Positions 1 through 6,339 of a stretch of 11,725 nt of DNA are shown here, piece by piece (position 1 is the stretch's first letter; every line of letters starts with the position of its first letter). The translations under genes and the position numbers were made by a program. The notes beneath the pieces were generated by a model. It had not been told where the DNA came from and searched no databases. It worked only from the letters and a program-made list of their open reading frames with translations. Source of the DNA: an uncultured Opitutia bacterium (GTDB lineage: Bacteria; Verrucomicrobiota; Verrucomicrobiia; Opitutales; UBA953); contig CAIXQT010000368.1 in NCBI GenBank assembly GCA_903921665.1, forward strand, positions 1 through 11,725, in the 5' to 3' direction.

Positions 1-469
1 CTGCGCCATCGACCCGGACGCCAAGCTCGCGCCAAACTCCGCCTTGGAAGAGGAACCGGTGGAAGGGCTGCGCGTCGAGGAGTTCGTTCGCGACGAGTAC
101 GCTGCGGGCCGGGAATTCCGGCGAGTCGCCCAAGCGGAACGTGCGCAGTTCGGCGAACTGCGACGCGACGCCCGCATAATGCGTCTGACCCGGCTCGGCA
201 CCGACTTCGATGAGCGCATGCTTCTTCAGGTCACCGACGAGTGATTTGGCCGAGCTGGCGATCAGCTGACCGAACATGGGCCCAAGGGCCGCCGCGGTGG
301 TGAAGTCGGTGCCGGCGGCTTTGCCGACGCGCACGCGCTCGGAGGAGTAATAACCGAGTGTCGGAGCATAGAGGGCCGCCTCCACGAGGCGGGCGAACGA
401 GACCACGCCGTCGCGGGCCTCGCGACGAAGCAAGGCGACGATGGCGTCATGTCGGGCCGCGGGCTCCAC
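1..469 (-). CDS. MidA-family (NDUFAF7-like) SAM-dependent methyltransferase, N-terminal part
   Basis: The reading frame runs off the left edge, so only about the first 156 residues are present. Translated from the minus strand it shows the family's opening block, ALYAPTLGYYS at about residues 32-42, followed by GTDFTTAAALGPMFG. It then has an EVGAEPGQ segment where the SAM-binding glycine loop is expected, and ANELLDAQPFHRF, matching the NE-x-DA-x-P block of this family. Family knowledge: MidA/NDUFAF7 proteins are class I methyltransferases; the mitochondrial member methylates an arginine of a complex I subunit, while bacterial substrates are mostly unknown. No ATG lies near the expected N-terminus. 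I chose the GTG at 467-469; CTG or ATT codons further upstream in frame are alternatives. The gene diverges from tsaD with an 83-base gap. The family call is firm; the substrate is unknown. Confidence 0.82.
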   Translation of the reverse strand, partial: MEPAARHDAIVALLRREARDGVVSFARLVEAALYAPTLGYYSSERVRVGKAAGTDFTTAAALGPMFGQLIASSAKSLVGDLKKHALIEVGAEPGQTHYAGVASQFAELRTFRLGDSPEFPARSVLVANELLDAQPFHRFLFQGGVWRELGVRVDGA

Positions 470-552
470 GGAGCAAGCGTTATGCGGTCTTTTCCGCTCC
501 GCCAGACGAATCGGGATTGAGCCGACCTCCGAATTAGCCTGACTGCAGGCAG
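470..552. promoter_or_regulatory. Divergent intergenic region between the MidA-like gene and tsaD
   Basis: The two flanking genes point away from each other, so both promoters, or at least that of tsaD, should lie in or near these 83 bases. I could not find a convincing -35/-10 pair on either strand. A GGAGG on the minus strand (around 526-530) sits too far from the chosen GTG to act as its ribosome binding site. Confidence 0.3.
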
Positions 553-1575
553 ATGATCCTCGCGATCGAAAGTTCCTGCGATGAATCGGCCCTGGCGCTC
601 TTCGACCCGGCCCGAGGCATTACGCGCGAACTGATCAGCTCGCAGGCGGCGGAACATGAGAAATACGGCGGCGTGGTCCCGGAACTGGCCAGCCGCATGC
701 ACCTCTCCGCCCTCCCCCTCCTATTGGCAGACTTCCGTGAAGAACTGGCGCAGGCCCGGACGATCGCCGTCACCCGCGGCCCGGGACTCCTCCCCTGCCT
801 TTCGATGGGCGTGACCCTCGCCCGCTCGCTGGCGCTGGCCCGCGGGCTGCCGATCGTGGGCGTCAATCACCTGCGCGCCCATGTGCATTCGCCGTTCATC
901 GCCGTGCATGCGAAGGATCCGGCCAGCTTCGCCGCGGCCCGAGCCGCACTACTCCCCCACCTCGCCATCGTGGTCTCCGGCGGCAATACGCTGCTGGTGA
1001 GAATGGACGAACAACGGAAGCTCACGGTCGTCGCCCGCACGGTCGATGACGCGGCGGGCGAGGCCTTCGACAAAGGCGCGAAACTGCTAGGACTGCCCTA
1101 CCCGGGCGGCGCGCTGATCGAGAAGCTGGCCGCGACGGGCGACCTGAAGAAATACCCTTTCCCGCGCGGCATCCCGGAGAAGGCCGACCTCAGGATGAGT
1201 TTCTCCGGCCTGAAGACGGCCCTGCGTTATCAGCTCGAAAAGATGTCCGACGCGCTGCTTGCCGCGGAACTGCCCGATCTCTGCGCAGGTTATCAGCACG
1301 CGATCATCGAGCAACTCGCGTCGAAGGCCGGCGCGGCGCTCGATCTCGGTGGCTATAAATCCGTCGGTCTTTCCGGCGGCGTCGCCAATAACCGCACGTT
1401 GCGCTCGCGCCTGGCGCAGGTCGCCCAGCAGCGGAGCCTGCCGATGCTGGTGGCCGAACCGAAGCACTGCGGCGACAACGCCGGCATGATCGCCTTCGCG
1501 GCGTGGGCCGATGTCGGCCTGCCCATCGGCGCCGCCGCGGTGCCGGCGGCGAGCCTGATGGTCGACCAAGCCTAA
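553..1575 (+). CDS. tsaD: tRNA N6-adenosine threonylcarbamoyltransferase TsaD
   Basis: TsaD transfers the threonylcarbamoyl group to A37 of ANN-decoding tRNAs, completing t6A together with TsaB and TsaE in the cytoplasm. The 340-residue length is normal. The sequence has the ASKHA-fold family landmarks: ILAIESSCDE at 2-11, HEKYGGVVPELASR at 35-48, GPGLLPCL around 77-83, the metal-binding HxxxH as NHLRAH (His106, His110), VDDAAGEAFDKGAKLLGLPYPGG at about 164-186 (given here in pieces of the known block), SFSGLKTA at 216-223, LSGGVANN at 273-280, and CGDNAGMIA with the metal-ligand Asp308. The usual SGGHT is SGGNT here (142-146), and there is a slightly long loop at about 115-135. The ATG start is set by the conserved first residues. 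Only a weak GCAGG precedes it. tsaB, tsaE and tsaC are not in the window. The gene runs tail to tail into the hydrolase at 1572, sharing four bases. Confidence 0.97.
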   Translation: MILAIESSCDESALALFDPARGITRELISSQAAEHEKYGGVVPELASRMHLSALPLLLADFREELAQARTIAVTRGPGLLPCLSMGVTLARSLALARGLPIVGVNHLRAHVHSPFIAVHAKDPASFAAARAALLPHLAIVVSGGNTLLVRMDEQRKLTVVARTVDDAAGEAFDKGAKLLGLPYPGGALIEKLAATGDLKKYPFPRGIPEKADLRMSFSGLKTALRYQLEKMSDALLAAELPDLCAGYQHAIIEQLASKAGAALDLGGYKSVGLSGGVANNRTLRSRLAQVAQQRSLPMLVAEPKHCGDNAGMIAFAAWADVGLPIGAAAVPAASLMVDQA

Positions 1576-2129
1576 GCGGCCTGCTTGACGAGTTCGGTAT
1601 AAGCGCGGAACTGCGGGTGCGTCGCATCTCCGAGCATCGCGTAGAAGACGGTCTCGGTCGGCAGGATGTGGGCACCCGCCGCCCGGAGCGCCTCCAGGCA
1701 AGTAACGGCGTCTTCCGGCCGGCGGGCTTCCACGGCGTCGGACAGGATCGTGACCCCCATACCCTCGCGCAGGGCATCCATGGCGGTCTGGTAGACGCAG
1801 ACCGGGATCTCCAATCCGCAGATGAGCAGCTGGCTGACCTGTGCCTTGGTCAACGCCTCCGCGAGCCCCGGGGCGCCGAACGCCGAGAAGGCGGTCTTGC
1901 CGAAGACGGCCCTTCCCTCGCCAGCGGCCAAGAGCAGATCGGGATGGGTCGGACCCAACTTGGCCGGGACCTGTTCGGTGAAGATCACAGGCACCCCCAG
2001 CAACTTGGCGGCCGAAGCGGCCAGGAGGCAGCGACGCAGGCAACCCTCGCCGTCCTGCATGGCCTTCAGGAAGGTCGGCTGGACGTCGACCACGAGCAAG
2101 GCGACGCCGGCGGCAGGGGTTTCGGACAT
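1572..2129 (-). CDS. Isochorismatase-like cysteine hydrolase (YcaC/ISOC type)
   Basis: From the ATG at 2127-2129 this is a 185-residue single-domain protein of the isochorismatase-like superfamily. The Asp-Lys-Cys triad can be placed: Asp15 in LLVVDVQ, Lys78 in FGKTAFSAF, and Cys111 in GLEIPVCVYQTA. The cis-peptide-type segment before the nucleophile (EIPVC) and the tail pattern ILPTETVFYAMLGDATHPQF resemble the ISOC1/YcaC branch rather than true isochorismatases or nicotinamidases. The substrate cannot be told from sequence. The open frame continues upstream to 2273, but that part would overlap the divergent gene at 2224 and has no family similarity, so the internal ATG (MSETPAAG) is preferred. 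Its TAG stop overlaps the TAA of tsaD on the other strand. No terminator lies between them. Confidence 0.88.
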   Translation of the reverse strand: MSETPAAGVALLVVDVQPTFLKAMQDGEGCLRRCLLAASAAKLLGVPVIFTEQVPAKLGPTHPDLLLAAGEGRAVFGKTAFSAFGAPGLAEALTKAQVSQLLICGLEIPVCVYQTAMDALREGMGVTILSDAVEARRPEDAVTCLEALRAAGAHILPTETVFYAMLGDATHPQFRAYTELVKQAA

Positions 2130-2223
2130 GCCTGCCAGACTGCCCGGGACAGCCAATAAGTCACCCGCAAACCGTCCTGAATGGGGTTGCCCGCCCCGCC
2201 CCGCCCGACTTCTCTTCAAGGTC
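2130..2223. promoter_or_regulatory. Divergent intergenic region, hydrolase gene versus 2224 operon
   Basis: These 94 bases separate two divergent start codons and must hold the promoter of the plus-strand operon. A run of CCCGC-type repeats lies at about 2189-2206. A possible minus-strand -10 (TTATTG, near 2154-2159) is only suggestive. AAGG three bases before the ATG at 2224 is too close to be a good ribosome binding site. Confidence 0.3.
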
Positions 2224-2715
2224 ATGGACTGGCAGGTTAAACCCATCGCGCGCATCTGCGCCGCATCCGGCAAGGAACTCCACGTCGGCGACCTCGTGAC
2301 GTGCGTCGTCTACAAGCCCGTCGGTGGCAACATCGAGCGCTGCGACGTGCTCCGCGACCACTCGGCCGACTTCAAGCCCGACGGCATCCTCCTCGGACGC
2401 TGGACGCGCGAGGTCAAGGAACGCGGCGAAGAAGAACAGGCCCACCGCGCCCAGCTCCTCGCCTCCCGCGAGGAATTCTTCCTCTCGCTCTACGAAGAAG
2501 AAGCCGATCCGTCCGGCGACAAGGGCGTGCTCAAGCACATCCTCGCCATGCTCCTGGAGCGTAAGCGCATCATCAAGCAGGTCGGCGTCGCTGACAAAGG
2601 CCTGATGACCTACGTGCATGCCGCCAGCAAGCAGACCCACCTCGTGCCGGTGCTGGACCTCCAGCCCGCCCACATCCTGCAGGTCGGCGCCTCCCTCGAC
2701 CTGCTCGTCGGCTGA
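2224..2715 (+). CDS. Conserved hypothetical protein, 163 residues, RKR-type family of planctomycetes/verrucomicrobia
   Basis: I cannot name a function. The protein starts at ATG 2224 (MDWQVKPIARICAASGKEL); a longer frame exists but overlaps the divergent hydrolase gene. It is soluble, with no signal peptide or membrane segment. The layout is a short N-terminal part with CAASGKELHVGD (about 12-23), a middle GILLGRWTREV segment, an acidic stretch EEFFLSLYEEEADPSGDKG, a helix with HILAMLLERKRIIK, and a C-terminal strand-rich part ending in ASLDLLVG. This layout, with C-x-x-(S/T)-G-(K/R)-x-L near the start and L-L-x-R-K-R later, is one I recall from unnamed planctomycete and verrucomicrobial proteins; that is memory, not a search. 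It heads an operon with a 6-base gap to the lipoprotein and a 4-base overlap beyond, which ties it to envelope proteins. Confidence 0.75.
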   Translation: MDWQVKPIARICAASGKELHVGDLVTCVVYKPVGGNIERCDVLRDHSADFKPDGILLGRWTREVKERGEEEQAHRAQLLASREEFFLSLYEEEADPSGDKGVLKHILAMLLERKRIIKQVGVADKGLMTYVHAASKQTHLVPVLDLQPAHILQVGASLDLLVG

Positions 2716-2721
2716 CCTTCC

Positions 2722-3237
2722 ATGACCTTCTCCCGCCTCGCCCTCGCCCTCGGCGCCTTGCTGCTCGTCGGCTGCAAGAACACCGACATGCCTGAGGAGA
2801 TCGCTTCGGTCTTCGTGGAGGCCTCGCCTTCCGTCGGTGGCTCGATGAAGCAGGAAGTCCGCCTGCCGGTGAGCGGCGTCTCCATCACGGTGATGACCCG
2901 CGCCCTCGTCCCGGCCGAGGAAATCCTCGGCACGCAGCCGATCACGAGCGGCGACCCCGACCTTCGGCAGGAATTCCTGCTCGTCCAGCTCGACCGGCAA
3001 GGCGCGATCGACGTGATGAACTACAGCCGCGAAGCCCGCGGTCGCCATTTCGTCCTGGTGATCAACGACACGGCGGTCGGCATCATGCCGATCGACCGCC
3101 AGATCAGCGACGGCAACCTGATGTTCCACGTCGAGAAGAAGGGCCTTTCGAACACCGAGGCGGTCATGGACATCAGCAAGCGGCTGAACATCTCGTCGCT
3201 GAAGGTCCGCAAGATCAAGGAAGCCGAACGCAAGTGA
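2722..3237 (+). CDS. Lipoprotein with SecD P1-head-like domain
   Basis: The 171-residue product begins with a short hydrophobic signal and a lipobox, LLVGC, giving a mature N-terminal Cys18. The following Lys-Asn does not suggest Asp+2 retention in the inner membrane. The C-terminal half (about 90-165) reads QEFLLVQLDRQGA, then GRHFVLVINDTAVG, IMPIDRQISDGNLMF and NTEAVMDISKRLN. In order and spacing this resembles the P1 head region of SecD (LDxxGxxxF..., GxxLAIVLDxxV, AP-x-I-x-x-x-I-x-x-G, EAxxLAxxL). That likeness is my own reading and should be tested by structure prediction. The membrane segments of SecD are absent, so this would be a free-standing head domain anchored by lipid. It sits between the 2224 gene (6-base gap) and a secreted M23 peptidase whose GTG start overlaps its TGA stop, so the two are probably translationally coupled. 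Its role is unknown. Confidence 0.8.
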   Translation: MTFSRLALALGALLLVGCKNTDMPEEIASVFVEASPSVGGSMKQEVRLPVSGVSITVMTRALVPAEEILGTQPITSGDPDLRQEFLLVQLDRQGAIDVMNYSREARGRHFVLVINDTAVGIMPIDRQISDGNLMFHVEKKGLSNTEAVMDISKRLNISSLKVRKIKEAERK

Positions 3238-4229
3238 GCCTGCGGAGCCGCCGACTCCTCCTCTTTTTCGTCGCGCTCGCGGCGACGCCCCTCAACGCCA
3301 CGGAAGTCTCGTGGCCGACTTCGATGGATCGGGCGACGCTGCGCGATCCGGACGACTTCCTGCAACCGACGGTCTCCGGCAAGCCGGAGTCCGGCACCTT
3401 CGGCATGGTCCGCGAAGAGGGCAAGCGCTTCCACGAAGGGGTCGACATCAAGCCCGTCGCGGTCAACGCCGCCGGCGAACCGCTCGACCTCGTGCTCGCC
3501 GCGATGGACGGCCAGGTCGCCTACGTGAACCAGCACGTCAACGGGCCTTACGGCAAGTATGTCGTGCTGCTCCACCCTGATGCGGAGCTCTCCGTCTACA
3601 CGCTCTACGCCCACCTCGCGAAGATCGAACCCACCCTGAAGGTCGGCGCGGGCGTCCGCCGCGGTACGCCGATCGCGCTGATGGGCCACACCTCCGCCGG
3701 GGTCAGCGCCATCACGAAAGACCGTTCGCACCTGCACTTCGAGGTGGGCCTGCTCCTTTCGACCGGCTTCAACAATTGGTATGCCGCCCAGCCTGAGAAC
3801 CGGAAGAGCCCGAACCAACATGGTCTCTGGAACGGCCAGAACCTGATCGGCATGGATCCGATGCTGGTGCTCGGCGCGAAGAACCCCAACCTGCTCGCCG
3901 TGGTGCGCAGCCAGCCGGTCGCCCTCTCGGTCGTGATGCATACGGCGAAGAGCCCCGAATTCGTGAAGCGCTATCCGATGCTCACCCGCGGCGACCCGGC
4001 CCGCACCTCGCATTGGTACGTCGAATTCTCCTGGCAAGGCATGCCGATCCGCTGGACGGCCCTCGAATCGACCGACCCGGCCTTGCCGGTCGGACGCTGG
4101 CGCGTCCAGGAACTCGACCAAGCCCGCCGCGCCCTGCTGATCCAACGCAAGATGCTCGGACCGGACGGCCGCTCCGCCGGCGAACTGCTCCAGCAAAACG
4201 TCGAGATCCTTCTCTCGACGGCGCGCTGA
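3234..4229 (+). CDS. Secreted M23-family (LytM-type) metallopeptidase
   Basis: The 331-residue protein has an N-terminal signal peptide (RSRRLLLFFVALAATPLNA, likely cleaved after Ala22). A LytM fold follows: FHEGVDIKP gives zinc ligands His67 and Asp71, YAHL gives His127, and HLHFEV gives His166 and zinc ligand His168. All expected M23 active-site residues are present, so it should be an active zinc endopeptidase cutting peptidoglycan peptides or another extracytoplasmic target. A segment of over 100 residues after the catalytic domain (about 215-331) I do not recognise; it could contact a partner. The start is a GTG that overlaps the TGA of the lipoprotein gene (GTGA), which fixes it as the third gene of the operon. 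It converges with the yqgE gene 64 bases further on. Catalytic call firm, biological role inferred. Confidence 0.92.
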   Translation: MSLRSRRLLLFFVALAATPLNATEVSWPTSMDRATLRDPDDFLQPTVSGKPESGTFGMVREEGKRFHEGVDIKPVAVNAAGEPLDLVLAAMDGQVAYVNQHVNGPYGKYVVLLHPDAELSVYTLYAHLAKIEPTLKVGAGVRRGTPIALMGHTSAGVSAITKDRSHLHFEVGLLLSTGFNNWYAAQPENRKSPNQHGLWNGQNLIGMDPMLVLGAKNPNLLAVVRSQPVALSVVMHTAKSPEFVKRYPMLTRGDPARTSHWYVEFSWQGMPIRWTALESTDPALPVGRWRVQELDQARRALLIQRKMLGPDGRSAGELLQQNVEILLSTAR

Positions 4230-4271
4230 CGCGACTGCTTCGCAGCCGTCCCCCCATGCCAACCGATCCCC

Positions 4272-4288
4272 GCGGCGCGCAGCGCCGC
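4272..4288. terminator. GC-rich hairpin between convergent genes
   Basis: GCGGCGC, loop GCA, GCGCCGC forms a perfect 7-bp stem between the ends of the M23 peptidase and yqgE genes. There is no T-tract on either side, so it is at best a weak bidirectional or factor-assisted terminator. Confidence 0.3.
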
Positions 4289-4293
4289 TCGGC

Positions 4294-4839
4294 TCAGTTC
4301 AGACCCGGATTCTCCGGCGAATCCGCCTCGAGCCGCAGGTCCGGACGATGGCGCTCAAGGAGCTTCTTCCAGAGTTCCACGCCTTCATGGTCGGCGCAGC
4401 GCGCGTCGAACGGACAGACGACCCAGGCGTTCATCCCCAGCTCCTTCTCGAGCTGCCCGGCCGACCATCCCGCGTAGCCGATGAAGGCGCAGAGCCGGAA
4501 GCGCGCGTCCTGGGCCAACGCGATGGCGTCTTCCTGGCCGAGGCCGAAGCGCACCTCGGCCTCGCCCTTGGCCGGGAAGAACCAACCGCCGAACGCCAGC
4601 CGATCCGTCGAGACAGGTCCGCCTTCGAACAGCGGAACGCCGTCCAGCGGCGCGAGGGTGGCCGAAGACTCCACTTGGCCGAGTTCGCGACCGAGCGGAC
4701 GGTTCAGGATGACGCCTAAGGCGCCATCCTCCGCCGAATGGCTGTGCAAGAGCACGACCGTCTCGCGGAAATGGTCGTCGCGCAGCTGCGGATGCGAGAC
4801 CAGCAACTGCCCCGCCAGCGTTCGCGGAGCGCGGGCCAT
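4294..4839 (-). CDS. yqgE: YqgE/AlgH family protein (UPF0301)
   Basis: The 181-residue protein matches the YqgE/AlgH family over its whole length. GQLLVSHPQLRDDHFRETVV at about 10-29 and the GALGVILNRPLG block are the classic N-terminal signature; FEGGPVSTDRL (about 71-81) and FIGYAGWSAGQLEKEL (about 119-134) are the other two conserved blocks. The family is small, cytosolic and structurally known, but its biochemical role is still unsettled; the AlgH name comes from an alginate-regulation phenotype in Pseudomonas. It is the last gene of the menA operon: its ATG overlaps the TGA of the dCMP deaminase gene by one base (TGATG), so translation is probably coupled. There is no signal peptide and nothing appears missing. 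Confidence 0.93.
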   Translation of the reverse strand: MARAPRTLAGQLLVSHPQLRDDHFRETVVLLHSHSAEDGALGVILNRPLGRELGQVESSATLAPLDGVPLFEGGPVSTDRLAFGGWFFPAKGEAEVRFGLGQEDAIALAQDARFRLCAFIGYAGWSAGQLEKELGMNAWVVCPFDARCADHEGVELWKKLLERHRPDLRLEADSPENPGLN

Positions 4840-5315
4840 CAGCGTTCCAGGCGCGCGATCTTCACGCCGGCTTGGCCGAACATCTCCGCGACGAGCGGAT
4901 CGTTCTTATAATCATGGCGGTAACGCACCTCGGTGATGCCCGCGGCGGCGAGGATCTTGGCGCAGTTCACGCACGGGAAATGGGTGACGTAGCAGACGGT
5001 GCCTTGGAGCGAGACCCCGCGCTTGGCGGCGTCGGCGACGGCGTTCTGCTCGGCGTGCACGGTCGCGAGCTCGTGGCCGTCGCGGACGTGCGAGTCATGC
5101 GGGGCGCCGGGCAGGAAACCGTTGTAACCGGCGGCGACGAGGCGGTTCGGGTGCTTGCCGGTCGACACGATGATGCAGCCGACATGCAGACGCTCACAGC
5201 TCGAGCGCGAGCTGACGAGCACGGCGGTGGCCATGAAGTATTCGTCCCACGACGGACGCGCACCCCCGTTGACGAGGGCTTCGAGCTGTTCGGCGAGGGA
5301 CGGAGGCTGACTCAT
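4839..5315 (-). CDS. dCMP deaminase (ComEB-like cytidine/deoxycytidylate deaminase)
   Basis: This zinc deaminase should convert dCMP to dUMP, feeding dTTP synthesis. With the ATG at 5313-5315 it is 158 residues. It shows RPSWDEYFM (about 20-28), SSRSSCERLHVGCIIV, GYNGFLPG, and the catalytic pair HAEQNA (zinc ligand His88, proton shuttle Glu90) and PCVNC (zinc ligands Cys115, Cys118). The WxxYFM opening and R-S-x-C-x-R-x-x-V-G segment favour dCMP deaminase over tRNA adenosine or free cytidine deaminases. A GTG three codons earlier (5324) is possible, but the ATG forms an ATGA overlap with the menA stop, the usual coupled arrangement. The partner genes menA and yqgE share no obvious pathway with it. 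Confidence 0.92.
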   Translation of the reverse strand: MSQPPSLAEQLEALVNGGARPSWDEYFMATAVLVSSRSSCERLHVGCIIVSTGKHPNRLVAAGYNGFLPGAPHDSHVRDGHELATVHAEQNAVADAAKRGVSLQGTVCYVTHFPCVNCAKILAAAGITEVRYRHDYKNDPLVAEMFGQAGVKIARLER

Positions 5316-6256
5316 CGCATCCACAGGCTGTCAGCCGGCACCCACCCGAGGCAAGTGGCAGTTACGCACAGGATCGTCGCCAGGAGCATCAGGCCCGCCG
5401 CACGCCCCAGAAACGGCAGGAAATCGGCCGGCTGAGCGGCCTTACGGAAGGCGAGATGCTGCCATAGGGCCAAGGGCAGCAAGACCATGGGCGCCCAGCC
5501 GAAGACATGCCCGAGGCAAGCCAGGCCGAGGATGGAATTAAACCCGTGGAGGTTACGCGCGAAGCCGCGACCAAAGCGCACGACGGTAGTACGCTTAGCG
5601 ACAGCGAGGTCGGTCTCGTAGTCACGCGCATTGTTCGCGACGAGGATGTTGTCGGCAAGGAGACCGAGCCCCAAGCCGGCGAGCAGCGCAGGCGCCCAAG
5701 GCATCGGCGGCGTGCTACAGCCGCAGCCCATCAGGTCAGGCGTGCAAAGAGCCCACGCCGTCAGCACCGTCGCCTGCACGCCGAAACAACCGACCACAAA
5801 CACGTCGCCGAGCCCATGATATGCCAGCGGGAATGGACCGAGCGTGTAGGCGAGCGCACAGGCGATCGCGAGCAAGCCCGCCAGCAGCAGCCACGGCGAG
5901 AGCAAGGCGACGGGTGCGCCGAGGACGAGGGCGAGCAGGCAGGCGATCCAGATACCGTACCTCATGGCGGCCGGCGAGAGGTCCCCGCCCGATACGACAC
6001 GACGCGGGCCGACGCGCGCGGCGGTATCCGCGCCGCGGAGCGAGTCGCCGAGATCGTTGGCGAAGTTACAAGCGACCTGCACGCAGAGCGCGAACCCCAG
6101 GCAGCTCAGAAGGATGCACAAGAAAGCCGGATCGGCCCAGAGACCAAGGTCGCCCGAATAGGCCGCTACGACCGCTCCGCCGAGCGCGATGGGCGCGACG
6201 GCCGCCACCAAGGTCTTGGGGCGGCAGGCGGCGAGCCACGCGCGGAAGGTCGTCAT
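5312..6256 (-). CDS. menA: 1,4-dihydroxy-2-naphthoate polyprenyltransferase MenA (UbiA family)
   Basis: The product is a 314-residue integral membrane protein with about eight or nine hydrophobic segments. UbiA-family prenyltransferases attach an isoprenoid tail to an aromatic ring. Both Asp-rich motifs are present: NFANDLGDSLRGAD (Asn64 to Asp77) followed by RVGPRRVVSGG, and NNARDYETDLAVAKRTT (Asn208 to about Thr224). The RxGPRRxVxxG and NNxRDxxxDxxxxKRTxxVRxG wording is typical of MenA, which makes demethylmenaquinone, rather than UbiA, CyoE or chlorophyll synthases. A loop at about 171-187 rich in Cys, Gly and Pro (CTPDLMGCGCSTPPMP) is unusual. No other men gene is in the window. It is the first gene of the menA, dCMP deaminase, yqgE operon; only about 35 bases separate its start from the upstream prepilin terminator, and I see no clear promoter there. 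A related quinone prenyltransferase is the main alternative. Confidence 0.9.
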   Translation of the reverse strand: MTTFRAWLAACRPKTLVAAVAPIALGGAVVAAYSGDLGLWADPAFLCILLSCLGFALCVQVACNFANDLGDSLRGADTAARVGPRRVVSGGDLSPAAMRYGIWIACLLALVLGAPVALLSPWLLLAGLLAIACALAYTLGPFPLAYHGLGDVFVVGCFGVQATVLTAWALCTPDLMGCGCSTPPMPWAPALLAGLGLGLLADNILVANNARDYETDLAVAKRTTVVRFGRGFARNLHGFNSILGLACLGHVFGWAPMVLLPLALWQHLAFRKAAQPADFLPFLGRAAGLMLLATILCVTATCLGWVPADSLWMR

Positions 6257-6290
6257 GCTGGATCGAAGGTGGCAGACGTGGAACGGACGG

Positions 6291-6321
6291 AAACAAAAAA
6301 GCCCCGCAGGACGGGGCTTTT
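6291..6321 (-). terminator. Intrinsic terminator of the first prepilin-like gene
   Basis: On the minus strand AAAAGCCCCG, loop TCCTG, CGGGGCTTTT forms a 10-bp stem followed by further T residues (TTTTTTGTTT in all). It begins 18 bases after the TAA stop at 6340. It should end the prepilin transcript just before menA. Confidence 0.92.
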
Positions 6322-6339
6322 CGAGGGGTGCGCAGGAAT

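Noticed and set aside
1087..2043. Minus-strand open frame of 318 codons across the tsaD end and hydrolase gene
   Set aside because: It overlaps two genes with recognisable catalytic residues in other frames.
2189..2206. CCCGC repeats upstream of the 2224 gene
   Set aside because: They are short and imperfect, and in such GC-rich DNA they are expected. No repeat unit or palindrome supports a binding site.
2161..3129. Minus-strand open frame of 322 codons opposite the 2224 gene and lipoprotein
   Set aside because: It lacks any signal or motif, and the plus strand here has a lipobox and tight gene spacing, so this is a shadow.
3021..4262. Minus-strand open frame of 413 codons opposite the M23 peptidase
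   Set aside because: It shadows the peptidase and lipoprotein genes, is rich in Arg, Asp, Glu and His without any domain, and would be inconsistent with the GTGA-coupled plus-strand operon.
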